Assembly (NCBI GenBank): GCA_033344815.1
Contig: JAWPMR010000001.1
Coordinates: 1,102,136 to 1,166,135, forward strand
Source of the DNA: Paracoccaceae bacterium
GTDB lineage: Bacteria > Pseudomonadota > Alphaproteobacteria > Rhodobacterales > Rhodobacteraceae
DNA: 64,000 nt
Direction: 5' to 3'
Below, piece by piece: positions 57,217 to 64,000 of this stretch (position 1 is its first letter; every line of letters starts with the position of its first letter). The notes beneath the pieces are model-generated. The model saw nothing but the letters and a program-made list of their open reading frames with translations. It did not search any database and was not told the DNA's origin. The position numbers and the translations under genes are program-made.

Positions 57217-57222
57217 AGAAAC

Positions 57223-59067
57223 TTAGTATCCGCTGTCCGTTTCGAGCACGAAATGGTCCGCCGTTACTTCGCGATAGACCGAAGGTTCGGGTGCATAGCC
57301 AACTGCACGGATCGGGGATGGGATCGGTTTGAAATTCAGCTCGCTCTCATCCTTGCGCTGGCGCGGGTCCGCTATGGGCACGGCCTTCATAAGGGCTTGA
57401 GTATAGGCATGCTGCGGATTCTCAAAAACTTGCGCGCGCGGTCCCATTTCCACGATCCGGCCCAAATACATCACGCCCACCTGATGGCTGACCCGTTCGA
57501 CAACCGCCATATCGTGACTGATAAACAAAAACGACAGCCCGAGTTCAGACTGTAGTTCCATCATCAGGTTTAGAACCTGCGCCTGTACCGAAACGTCCAG
57601 CGCTGAGACGGCCTCATCCGCTATAATCAACTTGGGGTTTAAGGCGAGTGCGCGCGCAATCGCAACGCGCTGTCGTTGCCCGCCCGACAGTTCATGCGGG
57701 AAACGACGCATGAAACTGCGCGGCAGTTCTACGCGGTCAAACAACATGCCCACACGATCATGCACTGCTGCGCCTTTCAGCGTGCCGTAGTTGTGAATGG
57801 GTTCTGCGACCTGATCCGAGAGCTGCATCTGTGGATTGAGCGAGGCAAACGGATCCTGAAAGATCATCTGCATGTCAAGGCGCGCCTCGCGCAGGGCATT
57901 CTGATCTAATGCCATGATGTCCTTACCGCCCAGATTGACCTCTCCTGATATTGGGTCGACCAATCGCAGGATCGACCGACCGGCCGTGGATTTGCCGCAG
58001 CCGCTCTCCCCCACAAGGCTCAGAGTCTGGCCTTTGTTGATCGTAAATGACAGATCCTCCACGGCATGCACATTCGCGACCGTACGGCGGAAAAACCCAC
58101 CTTTCACCGGAAAACGCGTGGTCAGGTTCTTGACCGATAACAACACCTCATCCGTGCCCGGTATCGGGTGTATTGCGTGGCTCTCGGACCCCAATAGCTT
58201 CATGGGTTCGGGAAATGGCTTACCTGTCATTTCACCCAATTTGGGCACTGCGGCCAACAGAGCTTTGGTATAGGTGTGCTGTGGGTTCTCAAAGATCTCA
58301 GTGACCGGTCCTTCTTCGACCTTGTTGCCACGAAACATGACAACAACCCGGTCCGCCATCTGCGCCACAACGGCCATATCATGGGTAATGAACATCACGG
58401 CTGTTCCGGTCTCTCGCTTGAGACGGTCCATCAGAGCGAGGATTTCTGCCTGAATTGTCACATCCAAAGCGGTCGTCGGCTCGTCGGCAATGAGAAGGCG
58501 TGGTTTGCACGCCAATGCCATTGCAATAACAACGCGTTGACGCATGCCCCCTGAAAGTTCGTGGGGATATTGCTCCAACCGCCGCTCCGGCTCTGGAATG
58601 CGCACCTCTCGCAGTAATTCCAGCGCACGCGCATCGGCTTCGGCCTTGCCGATGTTCTTGTGCAACCGCAACCCTTCTGTCAGCTGCCGCCCGACGGTAA
58701 AAACCGGGTTCAGCGCCGTCATCGGTTCCTGAAAAATCATCCCGATTTCATTGCCGCGAATGGCGCGCATTTGCTCTGATCCGGTATGGGCCAGATCGAC
58801 GTCCTCTGAACCGGGGCGGTCAAACCAAAGTTGCCCGCCCGTTATCTCGCCGCCACCAAATTCGACAAGGCGCATCAAAGATAGCGAGGAAACAGATTTT
58901 CCAGAACCACTTTCACCGACAACACAGACCGTTTCGCCCGGGTTGATATCAAAAGACACATCTTCCACACCCAAGACGGGTCCATCTTTCGTCTGAAATT
59001 CGACCCGCAGGCCTTTAATTTGTGCAATGGGGTGCACGGCCTCTTTTTGTTTTTGTTGGTCCAGCAT
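57223..59067 (-). CDS. Fused dual ATP-binding protein of a peptide/opine ABC transporter
   Basis: This 614-residue protein is a tandem fusion of two ABC ATPases of the Dpp/Opp family. The N-terminal copy has Walker A GESGSGKSVSS (51-61), LSGGMRQR and LIADEPTTALD. The C-terminal copy has GESGCGKSTAGRS, LSGGQRQR and IIADEAVSALD. Oligopeptide-domain regions with PIP-like residues follow each half. It energises import through the permeases encoded divergently at 61-63 kb. It shares a 278-bp divergent region with the binding-protein gene. Confidence 0.93.
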   Translation of the reverse strand: MLDQQKQKEAVHPIAQIKGLRVEFQTKDGPVLGVEDVSFDINPGETVCVVGESGSGKSVSSLSLMRLVEFGGGEITGGQLWFDRPGSEDVDLAHTGSEQMRAIRGNEIGMIFQEPMTALNPVFTVGRQLTEGLRLHKNIGKAEADARALELLREVRIPEPERRLEQYPHELSGGMRQRVVIAMALACKPRLLIADEPTTALDVTIQAEILALMDRLKRETGTAVMFITHDMAVVAQMADRVVVMFRGNKVEEGPVTEIFENPQHTYTKALLAAVPKLGEMTGKPFPEPMKLLGSESHAIHPIPGTDEVLLSVKNLTTRFPVKGGFFRRTVANVHAVEDLSFTINKGQTLSLVGESGCGKSTAGRSILRLVDPISGEVNLGGKDIMALDQNALREARLDMQMIFQDPFASLNPQMQLSDQVAEPIHNYGTLKGAAVHDRVGMLFDRVELPRSFMRRFPHELSGGQRQRVAIARALALNPKLIIADEAVSALDVSVQAQVLNLMMELQSELGLSFLFISHDMAVVERVSHQVGVMYLGRIVEMGPRAQVFENPQHAYTQALMKAVPIADPRQRKDESELNFKPIPSPIRAVGYAPEPSVYREVTADHFVLETDSGY

Positions 59068-59106
59068 TGCCGCCCCTGATTTCTTGTTGTGTGAACGCTA
59101 CGGCCA

Positions 59107-59121
59107 ACACGTCAGGCGTGT
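59107..59121. promoter_or_regulatory. Inverted repeat in the ABC-transporter divergent promoter region
   Basis: ACACG (59107-59111) and CGTGT (59117-59121) form perfect 5-base arms around a 5-base spacer, close to the start of the ATPase gene in the 278-bp divergent region. It could be an operator controlling the leftward transcript. Short inverted repeats of this size also arise by chance. Confidence 0.25.
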
Positions 59122-59345
59122 CAAACCCGTCCGGGGCAGTTGTCACAAAGTCGACCATCTCAAGGGTTGCTTTTTCCGAAAAAGATGCTTCGATGGGCAT
59201 ATGCATCCCGGGGTGCGGCCTCGAAACTGCGTCTTTTCGTAAAGTTAGGCCGATGAACTCACTCAGCTTCCGGTAAGCACCAAAAAGGCGTCCGACACGC
59301 AACTGAGGCGCACAACGGCATTCAAATGCCAGCATGGAGTAAAAC

Positions 59346-61076
59346 ATGAAGCTCAAAACCCTATTACTGGGCGCCATCGCCGCAACAGGCCTGGCACCAG
59401 CCGTTTTAGCAGACGGTCACGAAGGCGAGCGCGGCAGAGATGGCCAACTCAATATCATATACTGGCAAGCTCCCTCGACGCTGAACCCGTTTCTGTCAGG
59501 CGGCACCAAGGAGAACGAAGCCGCCAGTCTGATCCTGGAATCACTCGCGCGCTTCAATGAAAAAGGTGAAATGGTACCCTGGCTTGCTCAAGACATCCCT
59601 ACAGTCGAGAACGGCGGTGTGGCTGAGGATCTGACATCCATCACCTGGACCCTGAAAGAAAATGTCATCTGGTCTGATGGCTCCGCGCTGACGCCAGACG
59701 ATCTTATCTTCACGCACGAGTATTGCACTCACCCCGAAAGTGGTTGCGCATCACTCAGCTACTTCGACGGCATTAGCGCAGTCGAAGCGGTTGGTGAGCG
59801 TGGCGTGAAAATCTCTTTCGAATCCCCCAAACCTTTTCCCTATACAGCCTTTGTAGGGAATGAATCCCCAATTTTACAGAAAGCTCAATTTCTGGAATGC
59901 CTTGGACCTCGGGCACCTGAGTGCACAGAGGAAAATTTTGGACCTATCGGCACCGGCCCATTTAAGGTCGCAGAATTCCGCCCCAACGATGTGATCACCT
60001 ATGTCATGAACGAAAACTATCGCGAAGCGGGAAAGCCGGCCTTTGCGCAAATCACGTTCAAAGGCGGCGGTGATGCGGCCGCGGCGGCGCGATCCGTTCT
60101 GGAAACTGGCGAATTCGACTATGCATGGAATTTGCAACTGGCGCCTGATGTTCTTTCGCGAATGGAAGAGGCGGGCAAGGGCACCGTGGTCGCGGCCTAC
60201 GGTACTTCCGTCGAACGCATCATGGTCAACCAAACCAATGCTGATCCAAACCTGGGACCGGATCAACGCTCGGTCTTTATGGAAGGGGAAAACGTACACC
60301 CTTTCCTGACCGACCCTGCGGTGGGTCAGGCGCTTTCTATGTCCATTGATCGCGCCCTGATCGACGAAATCGGATATGGTGCTGGCGGTCAACCCACCTG
60401 CAATGTTTTGCCCGCGCCCGAACTCTATGCATCAACGGCGAACGATAGCTGCTTGACGCAAGACATTGCCGGTGCCAATGCGCTGCTGGACTCCGCAGGC
60501 TGGGTCGATTCCAATGGTAATGGTGTGCGTGACAAGGATGGCGTGGAACTTTCGATCCTGTTCCAAACCTCTACCAACGCCGTACGTCAGGACACTCAAG
60601 CGCTGATCAAGGACTGGTGGAACCAGATTGGTGTCGAAACAGAGTTGCGCAACATTGACGCTTCGGTCTTCTTTGGCAGTGATCCAGGCTCACCGGATAC
60701 GTTCCAGAAATTCTATGCCGACGTCGAGATGTACACCAACAATTTCGCCGGTGTGGATCCCGAAGCCTATATGGGCAATTGGGTGTGCGCTGACATTCCG
60801 CGGCCCAGCACCCAATGGCAGGGCAACAACATGCAGCGTTTCTGCAGCGCGGAATACGACGCCCTTGTTGAAAAGATGTCCACCACGTCGGATCTGGCGG
60901 AGCGCGGTGCACTGGCCAAACAGATGAACGACATGCTGGTACAGAGCTATTCGATCATCCCGCTCATCCACCGTGGCAACCCGTCGGCGCACAGCAATAC
61001 GCTGGGCGGCGTGAAAATGTCGGACTGGGACAGCGAGCTGTGGAATATCGCGGATTGGTACCGGATATCTAACTGA
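59346..61076 (+). CDS. Peptide/opine ABC transporter substrate-binding protein (SBP family 5)
   Basis: The 576-residue protein starts with a Sec signal peptide (MKLKTLLLGAIAATGLAPAVLA) and is periplasmic. The SBP-5 landmarks include YWQAPSTLNPFLSGG, WTLKENVIWSDGSALTPDD, FGPIGTGPFKVAEFRPND and a C-terminal IIPLIHRGNPSAHS. It captures oligopeptides or related compounds for the permeases that follow. A GGAG lies upstream of the ATG. It is separated from the first permease by 121 bp, and its divergent partner is the ATPase. Confidence 0.92.
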   Translation: MKLKTLLLGAIAATGLAPAVLADGHEGERGRDGQLNIIYWQAPSTLNPFLSGGTKENEAASLILESLARFNEKGEMVPWLAQDIPTVENGGVAEDLTSITWTLKENVIWSDGSALTPDDLIFTHEYCTHPESGCASLSYFDGISAVEAVGERGVKISFESPKPFPYTAFVGNESPILQKAQFLECLGPRAPECTEENFGPIGTGPFKVAEFRPNDVITYVMNENYREAGKPAFAQITFKGGGDAAAAARSVLETGEFDYAWNLQLAPDVLSRMEEAGKGTVVAAYGTSVERIMVNQTNADPNLGPDQRSVFMEGENVHPFLTDPAVGQALSMSIDRALIDEIGYGAGGQPTCNVLPAPELYASTANDSCLTQDIAGANALLDSAGWVDSNGNGVRDKDGVELSILFQTSTNAVRQDTQALIKDWWNQIGVETELRNIDASVFFGSDPGSPDTFQKFYADVEMYTNNFAGVDPEAYMGNWVCADIPRPSTQWQGNNMQRFCSAEYDALVEKMSTTSDLAERGALAKQMNDMLVQSYSIIPLIHRGNPSAHSNTLGGVKMSDWDSELWNIADWYRISN

Positions 61077-61197
61077 CGCGACTTTGGGCAGGGGCTTGCT
61101 TCATTGCTAGCCCCTGTCCGCTTTTCCCCCTGGCGGGTTTGATCACGCGACACTTTATCCGCAACAATAACAAGACTGACGCATAGAGGCGTAGCAC

Positions 61198-62205
61198 ATG
61201 CTGACATATACAATCCGACGGCTCGTTTTATCGATCCCGACGTTGTTTTTCATATCGCTGGTGATCTTTGCGCTGCTGCAACTGGCACCGGGCGATCCGA
61301 TGGCACAAGTGCCCCTGACTGTCCCTCCCGAAGTCAAACAGAAAATGCGCGAGGCACTTGGTCTTGGTCAACCGGTGCACGTGCAATACTGGAAATGGCT
61401 GGTCCAATTCTTCTGGATTGAACCGCAGGTATTGATTGACCACTGGTTTGGAACCGGTTTTGCCGAAGGCAAGCAACGCGTAATTTCCTGGCAGACCCGT
61501 TCACCGGTTATGGACATCGTGGTACAGCGCATCCCGCAAACACTCTGGGTTGTGGGCATGTCCTATATCGTGGGTATTCTGATTGCCCTGCCCATCGGCA
61601 TCTATTCCGCCTACAAACAGTATTCCGTTTTCGATCAAGCCGGGACGTTTGTGTCAATGATCGGCTTTTCTGTCCCGCCGTTCTTTTCCGGCGTTTTGGT
61701 GATCGTGATTTTTTCGGTCAATCTGGGTTGGTTCCCATCCATCTATGACACCACCCTTGTGGTGAATGACTTGGCCAGCTTCAAAATGCAGCTACAGCAG
61801 ATGATCATGCCCGTGATGGTACTGGCCTTGCAAACCACAGCACAGATCAGCCGCTTCATGCGCGCCTCCATGCTCGACAACCTTAATCAGGATTATGTAC
61901 GCACCGCGCGTGCCAAGGGATTGCGCGAAAGCACTGTGGTCATGGTCCACGTGCTGCGCAACTCGATGATACCCATCATTACCGTGATTGCCCTTGGTAT
62001 CCCGTCGATCTTTGGCGGCGCAATTATCACCGAGACCCTGTTCAAGGTGAACGGCATTGGGCAATTGCTGCTGACCGCGCTGTTTGCCAATGATCTGCCA
62101 ATGGTGATGACCCTCACATTCATTTTTGCGATCCTGATCGTGTTTTTCAACCTGATCGCCGACGTGCTCTACGGCATCCTTGATCCGAGGATCCGCTATG
62201 ACTGA
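61198..62205 (+). CDS. Peptide ABC transporter permease, first subunit (DppB-like)
   Basis: The 335-residue permease has six or more helices. Its N-terminal segment MLTYTIRRLVLSIPTLFFIS is typical of DppB/OppB, and the EAA-like loop (YVRTARAKGLRESTVVMVH) contacts the ATPases. An intracellular insertion with QVLIDHWFGTGFAEGK follows the first helix. It forms the inner-membrane channel together with the next gene. Its stop overlaps the second permease's ATG by 8 bases. Confidence 0.93.
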   Translation: MLTYTIRRLVLSIPTLFFISLVIFALLQLAPGDPMAQVPLTVPPEVKQKMREALGLGQPVHVQYWKWLVQFFWIEPQVLIDHWFGTGFAEGKQRVISWQTRSPVMDIVVQRIPQTLWVVGMSYIVGILIALPIGIYSAYKQYSVFDQAGTFVSMIGFSVPPFFSGVLVIVIFSVNLGWFPSIYDTTLVVNDLASFKMQLQQMIMPVMVLALQTTAQISRFMRASMLDNLNQDYVRTARAKGLRESTVVMVHVLRNSMIPIITVIALGIPSIFGGAIITETLFKVNGIGQLLLTALFANDLPMVMTLTFIFAILIVFFNLIADVLYGILDPRIRYD

Positions 62206-63184
62206 CCCCGCAACACCCCTGTCGGATGACCAGCTCTATGGTGCTCTCAAAGACAAAGAGCCGCCCAAAGAGCCGCGCAGTCAGTGGAAAGATGTCTGGG
62301 ATCAGTTCCGCAAACACAAGGGCGCGCTCTTTGGCGGCGGTTTCCTTCTCTTTATTACCCTCGCCGTTCTGATCGGCCCCTTGGTCTGGAATGTCGATCC
62401 CAAGGCGCTGGACATCCGCAACAAGGACATGCGCCCGCTCTATACATTGCTTTGGGACGGGGATGCGCGCACCAGCTGGGCCAAACCACTCGGCTCGGAC
62501 AATCTGGGCCGCGACATTCTGGCGACCCTGATCGCGGGTGGGCGTGCCTCCATGGCCGTTGGGTGGACCGCCATGATCCTGGCACTGTTGATCGGGACGG
62601 CGGTTGGCGTGTGCTCGGGCTATTTCAAACGACTTGATGGCGCTTTGATGCGCTTGACGGATCTGTTCCTGTCCCTGCCGATCCTGCCGTTACTGTTGGT
62701 CGCCGTGACCCTTTTCCGCCAACCCCTGCGCGCTGGTTTCGGCCCCGAAACGGGTATGTTCATCCTTATCGTGGGGGTCATCGGCATCACCTCCTGGATG
62801 CAAACGGCGCGCATTGTGCGCGGTGAAATTCTCGCTCTCAAGGAGCGTGAGTTCATTCTTGCGGCGCGCTCCATTGGCACGAAACCCTTCGCCATCATTC
62901 GACGGCATCTGCTGCCAAATGTTGTCTCACCCATCATGGTGTCTGCAACTTTGGGTCTGGCTACGGCGATTATCACGGAAAGCGCCCTCAGCTTTCTGGG
63001 TGTCGGTTTCCCGTCCGACTTCCCGACGTGGGGCAAGCTTCTGTCTGATGCTGTTCCGCGCATGGAAGAATTTCCCGAGCGCGTCGTGCTGCCGGGCATC
63101 TTGATATCCCTGACGGTGCTATCAGTGAATTACCTGGGTGATGGGCTAAGAGACGCGCTTGATCCTCGGATTCGAGGTCGCTGA
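62198..63184 (+). CDS. Peptide ABC transporter permease, second subunit (DppC-like)
   Basis: The 328-residue permease from ATG 62198 has a cytoplasmic N-terminus with an acidic and proline-rich start (MTDPATPLSDDQLYG). Its first helix lies at FLLFITLAVLIGPLVW, and it carries the DppC signature LGSDNLGRDILATLIAGGR. The EAA loop reads REFILAARSIGTKPFAIIRRHLLPN in part (quoted as EFILAARSIGTKPFAIIRRH). The ATG overlaps the first permease's stop, so the two are coupled. The frame to 62180 adds only six residues. Confidence 0.93.
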   Translation: MTDPATPLSDDQLYGALKDKEPPKEPRSQWKDVWDQFRKHKGALFGGGFLLFITLAVLIGPLVWNVDPKALDIRNKDMRPLYTLLWDGDARTSWAKPLGSDNLGRDILATLIAGGRASMAVGWTAMILALLIGTAVGVCSGYFKRLDGALMRLTDLFLSLPILPLLLVAVTLFRQPLRAGFGPETGMFILIVGVIGITSWMQTARIVRGEILALKEREFILAARSIGTKPFAIIRRHLLPNVVSPIMVSATLGLATAIITESALSFLGVGFPSDFPTWGKLLSDAVPRMEEFPERVVLPGILISLTVLSVNYLGDGLRDALDPRIRGR

Positions 63185-63348
63185 CAAAGGGGAAAACTCT
63201 ATCTGCCGAACCCTAATGCCCTTTGAACCTGATGCATGACCAGGGACGGTGGGCGGGGCGTCTTTGGCGCAGCACAAAGAGCGCCGAACCGCTGTCTCCA
63301 TGATATCAGCACCGGGTGCCGGATCGCAGGTTTGCAGTGCAAACCCAC

Positions 63349-63357
63349 TTATCCACA
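63349..63357 (+). promoter_or_regulatory. Perfect DnaA-box match (TTATCCACA), isolated
   Basis: TTATCCACA matches the consensus high-affinity DnaA box. It lies about 30 bases before the 3' end of the DUF3422 gene, and a 13-base palindrome TTTGCAGTGCAAA (63330-63342) sits just upstream. One box is not an origin, and single matches occur by chance. Confidence 0.2.
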
Positions 63358-63386
63358 GGGCTCCGTTTTTCTGTGAAAAAGCCGAG

Positions 63387-64000
63387 CTACTCCACTTTTT
63401 TCCTTAACTGTCGCACCATCCACCACACAAACAAAACAACCGGCAATGTGGCGAAAGCCGTCAGCATACCCTTGCTCAGACCCGTCGCCTCGGCCAGCGG
63501 ATAGAGCAGATATCCCACCAATGACACTGCGTAATAACTAATCGCCACCACCGACAGACCTTCAACCGTGCGCTGCAGACGCAATTGCAAATCAGAGCGT
63601 CGATCCATGCTTTCCAACAAGGACTGGTTCTGCGCAGATCGCTCCACATCCACCCGTGTACGCAACAAATTGGAAGCTCGAATCGACCGGCTGGACATCG
63701 CTTCCAATCGACGCTCCGCGGAATTCACAGTGCGCATCGCGGGCGCGTAACGACGCATCATGAACTCTGCGAAATGCTGCCGCCCCTGGTACCGGCCCTC
63801 GCGCAACGCCTCAATCCGCTGATTGACCAAAGCCTCATAAGCCCCCGTAGCCCCAAATCGAAACGAGGATTGCGCCGCCAGCGTCTCTAATTCGGCCGAA
63901 ATCGCCAGCAGATTGTGCAAGGTCCATTCCGCAGGCGCATCCTCATCGGACATATCGCTCATCAGTCCGGTCAACTTGCTATCGAGGTCGTTCAATTTGG
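63387..64000 (-). CDS. DUF3422 family protein (C-terminal part, cut by window edge)
   Basis: The frame enters from the right edge and ends at 63387, giving about 204 C-terminal residues of a protein that is normally over 400. It has long charged helices (FAEFMMRRYAPAMRTVNSAERRLEAM region, quoted as RRYAPAMRTVNSAERRLE; DVERSAQNQSLLESMDRR) suggesting coiled coil. Two C-terminal membrane helices follow (VVAISYYAVSLVGYLLYPLA and FATLPVVLFVWWMVRQL). This matches DUF3422, a membrane-anchored family of unknown function common in alphaproteobacteria. The upstream part lies outside the window. Confidence 0.75.
   Translation of the reverse strand, partial: KLNDLDSKLTGLMSDMSDEDAPAEWTLHNLLAISAELETLAAQSSFRFGATGAYEALVNQRIEALREGRYQGRQHFAEFMMRRYAPAMRTVNSAERRLEAMSSRSIRASNLLRTRVDVERSAQNQSLLESMDRRSDLQLRLQRTVEGLSVVAISYYAVSLVGYLLYPLAEATGLSKGMLTAFATLPVVLFVWWMVRQLRKKVE

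Noticed and set aside
63349-63357. Possible replication origin from a DnaA box
   Set aside because: Only one perfect box and no AT-rich unwinding element or dnaA/parAB genes nearby; kept only as a low-confidence site.

Overview
The window looks like a chromosomal segment from a Rhodobacterales alphaproteobacterium, most likely of the marine Roseobacter lineage. The basis is gene content and order: an alphaproteobacterial nuo (complex I) operon with Rhodobacterales-type small extra genes, birA-coaX-rnj directly behind nuoN, an ivd/mcc/mvaB leucine-degradation cluster, and an L21-type helix-hairpin-helix tail on NuoE. I saw no tRNA, rRNA, CRISPR array, insertion sequence or prophage.

Layout. 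0-2.4 kb (minus): a Na+/solute symporter fragment, an AlkC-type DNA glycosylase, and an SDR oxidoreductase lacking the usual Tyr-x3-Lys. 2.7-6.5 kb (plus): prfC, a RhlE-type DEAD-box helicase with a perfect hairpin abutting its start codon, and a PilZ protein. 6.6-29.8 kb (minus): one long operon reading nuoABCDEFGHIJKLMN then birA, coaX and rnj. Fourteen extra ORFs are threaded between the fourteen nuo genes, many joined by 1-4 base stop/start overlaps. 30-32.5 kb: a fasciclin lipoprotein between two gene-poor stretches. 32.5-34.0 kb: pssA and psd for phosphatidylethanolamine synthesis. 34.1-43.4 kb (minus): leucine catabolism (ivd, mccB, mccA, GST, mvaB, enoyl-CoA hydratase) with several small passenger genes. 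43.5-53.2 kb: a DegT-type aminotransferase, gph, glmU-glmS, a PNPOx protein, a small lipoprotein, moaA, waaA (Kdo transferase) and a core glycosyltransferase. 53.3-63.2 kb: an oligopeptide-type ABC transporter (fused double ATPase, binding protein, two permeases) facing an amidohydrolase, an FAD amine/amino-acid oxidase and an ArgE-like deacylase, suggesting uptake and breakdown of acylated amino acids or peptides. The window ends inside a DUF3422 gene.

The most unusual part is the nuo operon. Its passengers include a 33-residue ORF that overlaps both nuoD and nuoE, two coupled small membrane-protein ORFs between nuoC and nuoD, two carboxymuconolactone-decarboxylase-like proteins between nuoI and nuoJ, a cysteine-containing exported protein between nuoJ and nuoK, and a membrane-anchored copy of the helix-hairpin-helix domain that is also fused to NuoE. 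This arrangement suggests a set of complex I accessory, assembly or redox-protection factors that is largely uncharacterised. That functional reading is inference.
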